From positions 377,001-441,000 of the forward strand of contig NZ_JBCNLP010000006.1 of the NCBI RefSeq assembly GCF_039595395.1: DNA of 64,000 nt, read 5' to 3'. Under the pieces are notes generated by a model. The model was not told the origin of the DNA. It made no database searches and saw only the letters and a program-made list of their open reading frames with translations. The position numbers and the translations under genes are program-made. Below are positions 52,232 to 60,928 of the stretch, in pieces. Each line of letters begins with the position of its first letter. Position 1 is the stretch's first letter. Source of the DNA: Novosphingobium sp. GTDB taxonomy: Bacteria > Pseudomonadota > Alphaproteobacteria > Sphingomonadales > Sphingomonadaceae.

Positions 52232-53260
52232 TCACGGCTGCCGATAGGGCGGCAACTCTCCCGCAACCCTGGTGTGAATGCGATAGATGCTGGTGGAAGC
52301 GGTGATGTAGAGCGTGTGCCCATCCTGCGCGAAGGCCAGATTGGCGGCGTTTTCGGGCAGCCGGATCTGGCCCAGCACCTTGCCTTGCGGGGTGATGATC
52401 CTGATGCCGCCCGGACCGGTCATCCAGATGTTGCCCGCCATGTCGATCTTGAGCCCGTCGGGCCCCTGACGGCCCGGAAAGCTGATGAGGACCCGCATGT
52501 TCGAAAGCTGGCCATCCGGCCCCAGATCATAGGCCCGCAGATAACCCTCGGGCCCGAAATTGTCGACATAGAGGGTCTTGCCGTCCGGCGAAAAGCCGAT
52601 GCCGTTGGGCAGGGGCATATCGGTGATGGCCGCCGTCAACTTGCCCTTTGCATAGCGGAACACACCCGCAAAGGGCAGCTCCTGCGCGGCTTTGGCGCCC
52701 TCCTTGAGATAGTTCAGCCCGAAGGGCGGATCGGTGAACCACAGCGCGCCATCCCTGGCATAGACCACATCATTGGGGCTGTTCAGCCGCTTGCCCTGAT
52801 AATGGGTGATGAAGGGCTTCATCTGTCCGGGCGCGTCCATCCGGGCGATGTCGCGCGCGCCCATGCGGGCCACCACGCTGACCTGCCCGGTGGACGGCGC
52901 CATGCCGTTCGAGCCGACATCGACATGGGGCGGATGCTGAGCCAGACCGCCCGAATGGCCGTTGAGCAGCTCTACCTCGCCCTCGGGGGTGAGGGCATAC
53001 ATCTTGTCGTCGCGCACGTCGGAGAAGAATAGGCGGCCCTTCACCCACATCGGCCCTTCGGTGAAGACAAAGCCGGTGGCGACGCGTTCGATGGGCTGTG
53101 CGGCATCGACCAGAGCGTCAAGCGCCGGGTCCATGCGTTCGATATGCGGCGTGATGACAGGCCGGGCCCCGGCGCCCTCCTGCGCATGCGTGGTGAGGGG
53201 CAGCGCGGTCAGTGTGCCGATCATGGCCAGCGTGCCGAGCGGTTTGCGGATGGATCGCAT
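52232..53260 (-). CDS. Exported SMP-30/gluconolactonase-like protein
   Basis: A 342-residue six-bladed propeller lactonase-family protein with signal peptide ending TTHA-QEG. Metal ligands are visible: Glu68 in VFTEGPMWV, Asn in LNSPNDVVYA, and Asp in LPNGIGFSPDGKTLY. Members hydrolyse aldono-lactones or similar esters, which would fit as the step after a periplasmic sugar dehydrogenase. Last gene of the minus-strand trio with the small Tat protein and the cupin (gaps 11 and 38 bases). Confidence 0.85.
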   Translation of the reverse strand: MRSIRKPLGTLAMIGTLTALPLTTHAQEGAGARPVITPHIERMDPALDALVDAAQPIERVATGFVFTEGPMWVKGRLFFSDVRDDKMYALTPEGEVELLNGHSGGLAQHPPHVDVGSNGMAPSTGQVSVVARMGARDIARMDAPGQMKPFITHYQGKRLNSPNDVVYARDGALWFTDPPFGLNYLKEGAKAAQELPFAGVFRYAKGKLTAAITDMPLPNGIGFSPDGKTLYVDNFGPEGYLRAYDLGPDGQLSNMRVLISFPGRQGPDGLKIDMAGNIWMTGPGGIRIITPQGKVLGQIRLPENAANLAFAQDGHTLYITASTSIYRIHTRVAGELPPYRQP

Positions 53261-53271
53261 GGTGGCTCCCC

Positions 53272-53709
53272 TCAGACCGCTTCGGTGAGCAGGACCAGAT
53301 AGTCCTTGTTGAGCAAGGTGTTCTCGATCAGCGGCCAGACCTTCTGGTGCAAGGCGGAATGGATCCAGACCTGCCTTTGCGCCTCGCTCTCATAGGTGAG
53401 CTGGAAGCGGTAATTGATGCCATGGGCAGGGGCAGGCCGCCCCTGAATGACGCTGCGGATCCTGAGCATCTTGAGATCGACAAAACCGCGCCCGCGAAAG
53501 CTTTCGGCGGCGGGGCGGAAATGCCGGTGATAGTGATCGAGCATTTCCTGCTCGCGCGCCGGATCGACAGCCAGATCGCAATAGAGCACGATCTGTTTCC
53601 GCCCGCCGTCACCCGCTTTGGAGGGCGCAGCCAGCACCGGCCCTGCCCGCAACGAAGCCAGCGACAGGCCGCCCAGCCCCAGCACTTTCATCAATCCGCG
53701 TCTTTGCAT
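53272..53709 (-). CDS. Tat-exported small alpha/beta-barrel (dimeric ferredoxin-like) protein
   Basis: A 145-residue protein with twin-arginine-type leader (QRRGLMKVLGLGGLSLASL). The mature part KQIVLYCDLAVDPAREQEMLDHYHRHFRPAAE looks like the antibiotic-biosynthesis-monooxygenase/EthD-like dimeric alpha-beta fold, with DHYHRHF helix and a C-terminal DYLVLLTEA strand. Export of this fold is unusual. Function unknown; it may be a monooxygenase, isomerase or haem-binding partner. Sits between SMP-30-like and cupin genes in one operon. Confidence 0.65.
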   Translation of the reverse strand: MQRRGLMKVLGLGGLSLASLRAGPVLAAPSKAGDGGRKQIVLYCDLAVDPAREQEMLDHYHRHFRPAAESFRGRGFVDLKMLRIRSVIQGRPAPAHGINYRFQLTYESEAQRQVWIHSALHQKVWPLIENTLLNKDYLVLLTEAV

Positions 53710-53747
53710 AAGATGCTCTCCCGGTCTTTTATGTGGATCGCCTGGTG

Positions 53748-54659
53748 TCAGCGTGCACGCGTGGTCGCCGCGCGATAGCGGGCCTTGGCAGCCAGATCGC
53801 GAGCCACGCCGATCACCATCAGTTCCAGCGGGGCCTCACCGGTCTGGCGCAGCATCCGCTCCTCGCCCAGATCGACCGGCACGGCATCCCCTGCGCGCAC
53901 CGTCGCGGTCTCGCCCCTGACGGTCACCTCGCCGGTGCCTGACAGCACATAATAGGCCTCGCTCATCTCCGCCTCGGTCACCGGGCCCAGCGTGGTGCCC
54001 TTGGGCAGCAGGATGTGATCGACATAGGACCAGGGCGTGGAAAAGACCGCCGGTTCAAGCACGCGCCGCATCAGCGCCGCGCCGCTGCCGCCGTTCAGAC
54101 CCGCCACCGGTTTCAGCGCCGCGCGGTCCAGATGCATGGTGATGAATTGCGGAACGGGGTCCAGCACCGCCTTATCCCGCGGATCGCCAAGATCGACATT
54201 GTCATAGAGCTTGGTCATCGAGACATTGATGTTGAGCCATTGCACGGGCTTGTCCGTGGGGTTGAAGATGCCATGGGCATGGCCCATCCTGTCGGGCGCG
54301 CCCACCGGCCCCTTGAGCAGGGCGGTGCGCCCATCGACCGTAAACTCCGCCTCGCCATCGAGGATGACGAACATCTCCTCGCAATCATTGTGGAAGTGCT
54401 GGCCAATGCCGCTGTGCGGATCAATAACGCCGCGATGGATAAAGAGCAGATTGGTGGAGAGTGCCCTGGCGTCGAGGATCGGCCCGAAGGACATCGTTCC
54501 CGCACCGGCATGCACATGCGACAGCGGGCGATAGGCCGCCGGATCGCTGTGGCCGATGCGTGCGGCCAGCGGCACGCGCGGTGCTTCCGCCGTCGTGCCT
54601 GCCCAGAGGCCCATCATTGCCGCCGCCCATGTCAGGCGCGTACCCAGCCGCTTGCGCAT
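53748..54659 (-). CDS. Exported double-cupin protein
   Basis: A 303-residue bicupin with signal peptide ending TTAEA-PRV. First cupin: GIGQHFHNDCEEMFVILDG with later GHAHGIFNPTD; second: LPKGTTLGPVTEAEMSEAYYVLSG, which has lost the His pair, so only the first barrel should hold a metal. Bicupins include oxalate decarboxylases, aromatic dioxygenases and sugar isomerases; no assignment is possible. ATG 54659 follows AGGAG. First gene of the minus-strand trio; its promoter is shared with the MFS gene and contains a degenerate ATCATAT palindrome. Confidence 0.8.
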   Translation of the reverse strand: MRKRLGTRLTWAAAMMGLWAGTTAEAPRVPLAARIGHSDPAAYRPLSHVHAGAGTMSFGPILDARALSTNLLFIHRGVIDPHSGIGQHFHNDCEEMFVILDGEAEFTVDGRTALLKGPVGAPDRMGHAHGIFNPTDKPVQWLNINVSMTKLYDNVDLGDPRDKAVLDPVPQFITMHLDRAALKPVAGLNGGSGAALMRRVLEPAVFSTPWSYVDHILLPKGTTLGPVTEAEMSEAYYVLSGTGEVTVRGETATVRAGDAVPVDLGEERMLRQTGEAPLELMVIGVARDLAAKARYRAATTRAR

Positions 54660-54739
54660 TGTCTGGCTCCTCGATCCCCTCCCGAAATCCTCATCGGGAT
54701 TTTCGGCCTTTACCCGGCCATACAGCCAAAGTAACACGA

Positions 54740-54756
54740 ATCATATAGTATATTAA
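54740..54756. promoter_or_regulatory. Degenerate palindrome ATCATATAGTATATTAA, candidate GntR operator
   Basis: Left arm matches the other sites exactly; right arm ATATTAA differs from ATATGAT at two positions. Between divergent cupin and MFS genes, 32 bases before the MFS start. Confidence 0.5.
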
Positions 54757-54787
54757 ATGCCCGCAGATCAGGCGGGAGGGGACAAAC

Positions 54788-56077
54788 ATGACGCAGCCGC
54801 AAGCCAGCCGGGTAAGGGTGGGACTGATCGTCCTGCTGTTCGTGATCAGCGCGATCGCCTTTCTCGACCGCACCAACATCTCGATCGCGGGCCTGCAGAT
54901 GCAGAAGGCCTATGGCATCGACAAGCAGAAACTGGGCTTTGTTTTCAGCGCATTCCTTGTGGGCTATGCGGTGTTTCAGGTGCCTGCCGGATGGCTGGCG
55001 GTCCGCTTCGGCCCGCGCGCGGTGTTGACCTGCGCGCTGGTGTGGTGGGGTGTCTGCACGGCAGCCACCGCGCTGGTGCCGCCTCAGGCCGCCCATGCGC
55101 TGTGGCTGCTGGTGGCGGTGCGCTTTGCGCTGGGGCTGGGCGAATCGGTGATGTATCCGGCGGGCAATCAGTTCCTGTCGCGCTGGGTGCCTGCCAGCGA
55201 GCGGGGCAAGGCCAACGGGCTGATCTTTGCTGGTGTGGGCGCGGGATCGGGCATCACCCCTCCGCTGATCACCGGCATCATCGCCTGGGGCGGGTGGCAG
55301 GCGGCGTTCTATGTCTGCGCCGTGGTCGGCGTGCTGGCCGGAGGTGTTTGGTATGCGCTGGCGCGCGACACGCCGAGGGGCCATCACCGTGTCAATCACG
55401 CCGAACTGGCCCATATCGAGGCCGGCGCGAGGCAGGTCGACCACCCCGGCTCTTCCTCGGGAGGGACGATCCCCTGGGGCATCATTCTTTCCAGCCGCAA
55501 TGTCTGGGGGCTGTTTCTCAGCTATTTCGCCTTTGGCTATGTTGCGTGGATCTTCTTCAGCTGGTTCTACATTTATCTGGCCGAAGCACGCCATCTCGAC
55601 CTGAAATCCACCGCGATCTACGCGACCTTGCCCTTTCTCTGCATGACGGCCGGCTGCCTTGCCGGGGGCGTGATCAACGACCGGCTGGCCGCGCGGCGCG
55701 GGCTTTATGCGGGGCGTTCGGGGCTGGCGGTCGTCTCCTTCATCCTGACCGGTATCTTTCTGGTGGCGGGCGTATCGGCCAGCAGCGTGACGGTGGCGGT
55801 GCTGGTGTTGGCTGGCGGCGCGGGCGCGGTCTATCTGTCGCAAAGCTCGTTCTGGGCGGCCTCCACCGACATTGCCGGGCCGCATACCGGCGTGGTGTCG
55901 GGGCTGATGAACATGGGCTGCCAATTGGGCGGCGTGGTGACCTCCTCGCTCACCCCGTGGATCGCCGAGCATTACGGCTGGAGCTCGGCCTTTTGGGCCG
56001 GGGCGGTGGTTGTGGTGGTGGGCGCGCTGGCCTGGGTGGCCGTGAACCCCAACCGCCCGCTGTTCGCGGCGGATTGA
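54788..56077 (+). CDS. MFS transporter, anion:cation symporter type (second)
   Basis: A 429-residue 12-helix inner-membrane transporter. ACS signature AIAFLDRTNISIAGLQ in helix 1 and AGWLAVRFGPRAVLT in loop 2-3, and GLMNMGCQLGGVVTSS near the C-terminus. Different from the MFS protein at 40609. Family substrates are organic anions (hexuronates, phthalate, 4-hydroxybenzoate-like acids). ATG 54788 preceded by GGGAGGGGAC. Monocistronic, followed by a weak hairpin and a convergent gene. Confidence 0.9.
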   Translation: MTQPQASRVRVGLIVLLFVISAIAFLDRTNISIAGLQMQKAYGIDKQKLGFVFSAFLVGYAVFQVPAGWLAVRFGPRAVLTCALVWWGVCTAATALVPPQAAHALWLLVAVRFALGLGESVMYPAGNQFLSRWVPASERGKANGLIFAGVGAGSGITPPLITGIIAWGGWQAAFYVCAVVGVLAGGVWYALARDTPRGHHRVNHAELAHIEAGARQVDHPGSSSGGTIPWGIILSSRNVWGLFLSYFAFGYVAWIFFSWFYIYLAEARHLDLKSTAIYATLPFLCMTAGCLAGGVINDRLAARRGLYAGRSGLAVVSFILTGIFLVAGVSASSVTVAVLVLAGGAGAVYLSQSSFWAASTDIAGPHTGVVSGLMNMGCQLGGVVTSSLTPWIAEHYGWSSAFWAGAVVVVVGALAWVAVNPNRPLFAAD

Positions 56078-56087
56078 GGGCCATGGG

Positions 56088-56104
56088 GCGCCGATGCGCG
56101 GCGC
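56088..56104. terminator. Short hairpin between convergent genes
   Basis: Six-base stem GCGCCG/CGGCGC with 5-base loop, directly after the MFS gene. Confidence 0.4.
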
Positions 56105-56105
56105 T

Positions 56106-56576
56106 TCAGTCCGGGCGGACCAATCGCACCGGGATGGGTGCCTGGCTCGGCAGATCCACGAAGGTGGTGCCCAGCGGGCTGCGGCGGATGTGGAGCATGG
56201 TCCCTTGCACGATATGGGCGCCTTCCATGCTGGTGTCGTAGGTGCTGCCATCGGCCAGATGCAGACGGAACAGGCCATGGGGCAGGGGTTCGACCTCTTG
56301 CGCAATGGCCTCGAAATGGCTGCGCTTGCGCATCGCGGTATAGGCGGTGGAAACGGGCTGCGTGGCAGGGCGCGTGGCGGGAGCGGGAAGCGAGGCAGGC
56401 ATGCTGGTGGCGGACGGCTGTGCAGCGGTCTGGCCAGCAAGCCCGTCATAGCAGGCGAGGCGGGCCGAGGGGGCGGCAATGGTGCTGCATCGGGTCATGT
56501 CAGCCTGTCCATGGGCGGTCGCGGCGAGAAGGCATGACATGGGCATGACTGCCATTAAAATTGCTAAGTTCTTCAT
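56106..56576 (-). CDS. Small exported protein of unknown function
   Basis: A 156-residue protein with signal peptide ending ATAHG-QAD. The mature N-terminus RCSTIAAPSARLACYDGLA is a motif seen in diverse periplasmic proteins (Cys...RLxCYDxLA, probably a disulfide). A Pro/Ala/Thr linker (about 58-78) leads to a small beta domain (FRLHLADGSTYD, GTTFVDLPSQ). I do not recognise a family. ATG 56576 is better spaced from the AGAAAG-type site than ATG 56582. Divergent from the second bicupin; the region between them contains ATATCATATCATAT. Confidence 0.6.
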   Translation of the reverse strand: MKNLAILMAVMPMSCLLAATAHGQADMTRCSTIAAPSARLACYDGLAGQTAAQPSATSMPASLPAPATRPATQPVSTAYTAMRKRSHFEAIAQEVEPLPHGLFRLHLADGSTYDTSMEGAHIVQGTMLHIRRSPLGTTFVDLPSQAPIPVRLVRPD

Positions 56577-56622
56577 TTTCATCTTCTTTCTATATCCGAG
56601 AATTTGTTTGACTCGCGCTTCA

Positions 56623-56638
56623 ATATCATATCATATCT
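56623..56638. promoter_or_regulatory. ATATCATATCATATCT, possible GntR half-sites
   Basis: Two overlapping ATCATAT arms in direct rather than inverted order, between divergent genes 56106-56576 and 56735-57736. The weakest of the five sites. Confidence 0.4.
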
Positions 56639-56734
56639 AATCGTACCTGAAAAAATCGATGGATGTCTCACAAAGCTGACACCATGAAGACAGCGCAAGC
56701 GAGCCAGCAAGGCCGTCGCTGCAAGGGGAGGCCA

Positions 56735-57736
56735 ATGCGAAAAGACCTGGCGATCATCAGCCTGTTATGGGCAGGGTTTCTTGCAGCCGAAGCTTCGGCG
56801 CAGCAGGCGCCCGCTCCTGCAGCGTCCACCCCGGCGGCGGGTGGTGCGGAGGCGCCGCATCGCTCGCCGCCGCCGCTGGAGTATGGCTGGTCACCCAAGC
56901 GCACGCCCTACAAGGCCTATGCCGAGCCCAACCGTCCCATCTGGCGTCTGAGCGAGATTCTGGCCGCGCATAAGGGACAGGCCAGTTGGACCCAGGCGAT
57001 CGTGCGGGGCGGCGATCTGGAGGCCGACTGGCACCAGATGGCGCCGGGCGGCCATACCGAGACGGTCAAATATCCAGACAATCGCACGGGGTTGATTGTC
57101 TGGGGCGGGCAGGTGAAGGTCACCATCGAGGGGCAGGAGCCTTTCGTTGCCAGCAAGGGTTTCGAGATCGACGTGCCCTTCCGCCGTGCCTTCACGCTGG
57201 AAACCATGGGCAGTGAGCCGGCCCTCTGGCTGGAGGTGCATGGGCGCGGCGATCTGCCGATCTATCCGCTCGATACCCATCCGGCCAAACCGGCCGATGT
57301 CGCCGGTTTCAGCTATGAAAAGCGGGTGCTTCAGGGCGGCAAGGGGCAGTGGGACGCGGTGAACAGGCCCTGGCTGGATTACCAGAAGGATGTGGTGAGC
57401 GGTGGCGCGCGTGCCGGGGCCTTCATCGCCTCGGACCATATGTTCATCAACAACATTCGCGGGAAGGGCCAGCCCCTGCCGCCGCCCAGCAATCTGGGCC
57501 ATTTCCATTTCGGCTATGATGAGTTCTGGTTCATCATGGAGGGCACCGTCGATTATCAGATCGAGGGTGTTCCGGTCTTTTCATCCCATGCCGGCGATGT
57601 GGTGCTGGCGCTGCAGGGTCATTGGCATCGCGCCAGTTTCGGCGGCGAGCCCGGCAGCATGAGCACGCGCGTGGCGATCAATCCTTATCCCAACGGCCTG
57701 CACAATTACACGATGGAATCCGCTGGCCGGCAATAA
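56735..57736 (+). CDS. Exported double-cupin protein (second)
   Basis: A 333-residue bicupin, signal peptide ending AEASA-QQA, then a Pro/Ala-rich linker. First barrel: DLEADWHQMAPGGHTETVKY (two His, one Glu); second: LGHFHFGYDEFWFIMEG with HWHRASFGG, which retains a full set of His/Glu ligands. It differs from the bicupin at 53748 in having the intact second barrel. ATG 56735 is chosen for AAGGGGAGG; the frame extends upstream without a signal sequence. Possibly a metal-dependent dioxygenase, isomerase or binding protein in the GntR-linked programme. Confidence 0.78.
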   Translation: MRKDLAIISLLWAGFLAAEASAQQAPAPAASTPAAGGAEAPHRSPPPLEYGWSPKRTPYKAYAEPNRPIWRLSEILAAHKGQASWTQAIVRGGDLEADWHQMAPGGHTETVKYPDNRTGLIVWGGQVKVTIEGQEPFVASKGFEIDVPFRRAFTLETMGSEPALWLEVHGRGDLPIYPLDTHPAKPADVAGFSYEKRVLQGGKGQWDAVNRPWLDYQKDVVSGGARAGAFIASDHMFINNIRGKGQPLPPPSNLGHFHFGYDEFWFIMEGTVDYQIEGVPVFSSHAGDVVLALQGHWHRASFGGEPGSMSTRVAINPYPNGLHNYTMESAGRQ

Positions 57737-57909
57737 AGCAAGATCATCCTGGGGGGCATACTCGGGAGAGACGTTCGGAGGGAGACCCTTCGGATGAAGG
57801 CGGGGGCTTGCGCCCTCGCGACATATCGGCGGCCCGGATGCGGCTGGCCGACGCAGAATGATGCGCAAAACAGACCATAAAATCAGTTATTATTGGAAGG
57901 GGGTTTCTG

Positions 57910-60861
57910 ATGGTACATGGCACATGGATGCGTTTGCATGCCTCGTTGATCGTCATCGCGATGGCGGCCTCGGGCAGCATGGCCTGCGCACAGAGCGATA
58001 ATGCTGCGGGCAAGCCTGCCGATGCGCAGCCCAACAATGCGGACATCGTCGTTACTGGCACCAAGATCAAGGGCGTGGCGCCGATCGGCTCGAACCTTGT
58101 TTCGGTGGGCCGCGACGTGATCGAGAAGACCGCGCCGGTCAATGTGTCGCAGCTTGTGAACACGGTACCGTCGATCACCACCTCGGGCGCGGCATCGCAG
58201 GGCGAGAATGCCTATTCCTATTATTCTCCGCAAATTCATAGCCTTGCCGGATCGTCTTCGAACACCACCCTGGTGATTGTGGACGGGCTGCGGCTGCCGG
58301 GCGGCGGCACGCAATTTGCTCAGACCGATCCCAACATCATCCCGGTCAGCGCGATCCAGCGCGTCGAGGTGCTGGCGGATGGCGCTTCCTCGGTCTATGG
58401 CTCGGATGCGGTGGCGGGCGTGGTCAACTTCATCACCCGCAAGACCTTCGACGGTTTCGAGGCCAATGTGCAGGGCGGCGTGGCCGACCATTATGACAAC
58501 AAGAACATCAGCTTCATCTGGGGCAAGAAATGGGCGACGGGCGGCGTCTATCTGGCCGGTTCGTGGAGCCAGCAATCCAATCTGCTGAACAAGGACCGCT
58601 CCTTTTCGAGCATGGGTGATTACACGCCGATCGGCGGCACCAATACCAACAGCTATCAGTGCCCCGCCGCCACGATGAGCGTGCCCGGCGTCAGCGGCGT
58701 TTATCTGAGCCCGCGTGCCACCACCACGGTGGCCAACAGCCAGGCCAATGCGCCCTGCAACAATTCGGTCTATGCCACATTGCTGCCCTCGCAGGGGCGC
58801 GGCAATGTGATGATCAAGATGGTCAATGATTTTTCCGACCGGATTTCAGCAACCTATATGCTGAACTACAACCGGCAGAAGACCAACTCACCCAATGGCC
58901 CCGGCGGCCTTTCCAGCGTGACGGTCTATGGGCCCGGTTCCGGCAAGGGGGGACAGATCAACCCCTTCTTCCAGGCGCCCGCCGGATCGCCCGGAGCCAC
59001 CCAGGAAAGCATCAACTGGCTGGCGCTGCGGCCTGACGGCTATTACGGCAACACCGAAAGTCAGTCGGATTCGATCTATTCAACTGCGGTGATCGATTAC
59101 AAGGTCACCAACAACTGGACCATCACACTGAGCGACGCGATCGGCTGGAACCGCTCGGCGCTCAACACGATCAATGGATTCTGCACGGCCTGCGCCTTGC
59201 TGGCGGTCAACGGCACCGGGCAGGCCAGTGGCAGCACAACCGCCACGGACATCGCCGGTCAGAATGTGATCGCGTTGAACCTGCCGCTGACTGCGGCCAA
59301 TGCGCTGGATGTGTGGAATTCCTCGGGCGGTACCACCCAGACATCGGCGGCGGTCAACCGTGCGCTTTACACGGCCAATTCGGAGAACACGAATTACAAC
59401 ACCTTCAACCAGTTGAAGCTGGATGCGCAGGGAACACTGTTCAAACTGCCGGCGGGCGACTTGAAGATTGCCATCGGCGGCGAATATTACTGGACCAATG
59501 AGACGCAGAAGATCTCCGGCTCGAACGGCACCGGCCCCACCACCACCGGATCGAACTTCCGCGTCTACAACTATAAGCGCGACATCAAATCCTTCTATGG
59601 CGAGGCCTATATTCCCATCATTTCGCCCGAGATGAACATTCCGCTGATGTATAAGGTGGATGCCAGCATTTCAGGGCGCTATGACAGTTATTCCGATGTG
59701 GGCAGCACTGCCAATCCCAAATTTGCCGCCAATTGGGAAATCATCCATGGGCTGAAGCTGCGTGGCAACTATTCGCGTTCCTTCGTGGCGCCGCCCATCG
59801 CGGTGATCGGTGACCCGACGCAGGGCTATCTCTATGCCTCGGGCAGTGTCGGGCCGACGGGGGCGCTCAACAATGTGCCGATTTCCAGCTTTCCGGGCAT
59901 CGTCAATGTGCCGGGCGTGACTTGCAATGCAACCACCTGCAACATGGCGGGCACCACGCAGGGCCTGCGTCGTCAGTTGGGTGGCGGCTTTACCAATGAA
60001 GTGCCGCAAAAGGGCCGTAGCTGGTCGGTGGGCGTGGATATGGCGCCGCGCTTCCTGCCTGGCTTCACCGGCGCGGTGACCTTCTGGCACACGCAGTTCA
60101 TCGGCGGAGTCAGTTCGCCCAGCGCGACGGCGATCGAAAACTCGGCGGGGCTGCGCAATCTGCTGACCATCTGTCCCTCGGGCTGCACCAATGATCAGAT
60201 CAACACCTTTGCTAATCTGGCCAATGGTGCCTCGATTTCGGGTGCGGTGCCGTCCTCGGTTTATTTCCTGCTCGATCAATCCTCGCGCAATGCGCTCAAT
60301 CTGACGGTCGAGGGTATCGACGGACAATTCAACTATACGCATGATTTCGATGGGTTTGGACGGATCACGCTGGGAACGGCCTTCACCTATTTCACCAAAT
60401 TTGTGCAGAACTTTGGGGGAGGGACCGATTTCTCGATCCTCAACACCTCCGGCTACAACACCACCTTTCCTTCGGTGCAGTTCAAGAACCGCGCCCAATT
60501 GGGCTGGGCCAAGAGCGGTTTCTCAGCCGATCTGTTCTGGAACCATGTCGGCAGCTATCGCAACTGGATCACCACCTCGGTGGCGCCGATCACGGTGGAT
60601 TCGCTCGGGAACCCCACCGGCGGCGGCGATATCGTCAAGGCGTCGAATACCTTCGACCTGCATGTGCAATATGAAATGCAGGGTGGCGGTTTCATGCATG
60701 GCTGGCAGATTTACGCCGATGCGCAGAACCTCTTCAATGCCAATCCACCGTTCTACAACGGAAACACCAGCGGCATTCTGGGAGGGGCATGGGGCTATAA
60801 CGGCTTTGTGTCCAACCCGATCGGGCGCTTGGTTTCGCTGGGCCTGAGGGTGCGGATGTAA
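57910..60861 (+). CDS. TonB-dependent receptor (second)
   Basis: Outer-membrane 983-residue transporter, signal peptide ending SMACA-QSD. TonB-box-like DIVVTGTKIKG, plug domain with VSQLVNTVPSITTSG, TTLVIVDGLRLPGGG and VEVLADGASSVYGSDAVAGV (about 45-190), barrel closing with LVSLGLRVRM. Belongs to the large iron/vitamin/oligosaccharide receptor class, different from the Caulobacter-type receptor at 21513. ATG 57910 follows GGAAGGGGG. It precedes an exported aldose epimerase, which suggests a sugar or glycoside substrate, but no operator of either kind is seen upstream. Confidence 0.93.
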   Translation: MVHGTWMRLHASLIVIAMAASGSMACAQSDNAAGKPADAQPNNADIVVTGTKIKGVAPIGSNLVSVGRDVIEKTAPVNVSQLVNTVPSITTSGAASQGENAYSYYSPQIHSLAGSSSNTTLVIVDGLRLPGGGTQFAQTDPNIIPVSAIQRVEVLADGASSVYGSDAVAGVVNFITRKTFDGFEANVQGGVADHYDNKNISFIWGKKWATGGVYLAGSWSQQSNLLNKDRSFSSMGDYTPIGGTNTNSYQCPAATMSVPGVSGVYLSPRATTTVANSQANAPCNNSVYATLLPSQGRGNVMIKMVNDFSDRISATYMLNYNRQKTNSPNGPGGLSSVTVYGPGSGKGGQINPFFQAPAGSPGATQESINWLALRPDGYYGNTESQSDSIYSTAVIDYKVTNNWTITLSDAIGWNRSALNTINGFCTACALLAVNGTGQASGSTTATDIAGQNVIALNLPLTAANALDVWNSSGGTTQTSAAVNRALYTANSENTNYNTFNQLKLDAQGTLFKLPAGDLKIAIGGEYYWTNETQKISGSNGTGPTTTGSNFRVYNYKRDIKSFYGEAYIPIISPEMNIPLMYKVDASISGRYDSYSDVGSTANPKFAANWEIIHGLKLRGNYSRSFVAPPIAVIGDPTQGYLYASGSVGPTGALNNVPISSFPGIVNVPGVTCNATTCNMAGTTQGLRRQLGGGFTNEVPQKGRSWSVGVDMAPRFLPGFTGAVTFWHTQFIGGVSSPSATAIENSAGLRNLLTICPSGCTNDQINTFANLANGASISGAVPSSVYFLLDQSSRNALNLTVEGIDGQFNYTHDFDGFGRITLGTAFTYFTKFVQNFGGGTDFSILNTSGYNTTFPSVQFKNRAQLGWAKSGFSADLFWNHVGSYRNWITTSVAPITVDSLGNPTGGGDIVKASNTFDLHVQYEMQGGGFMHGWQIYADAQNLFNANPPFYNGNTSGILGGAWGYNGFVSNPIGRLVSLGLRVRM

Positions 60862-60928
60862 GTCAGCGCGGGTCCCTGCCTTGCTGAACCACCAGCAAGG
60901 CAGGCTGATCCTGAACATGGGGAGTGAT

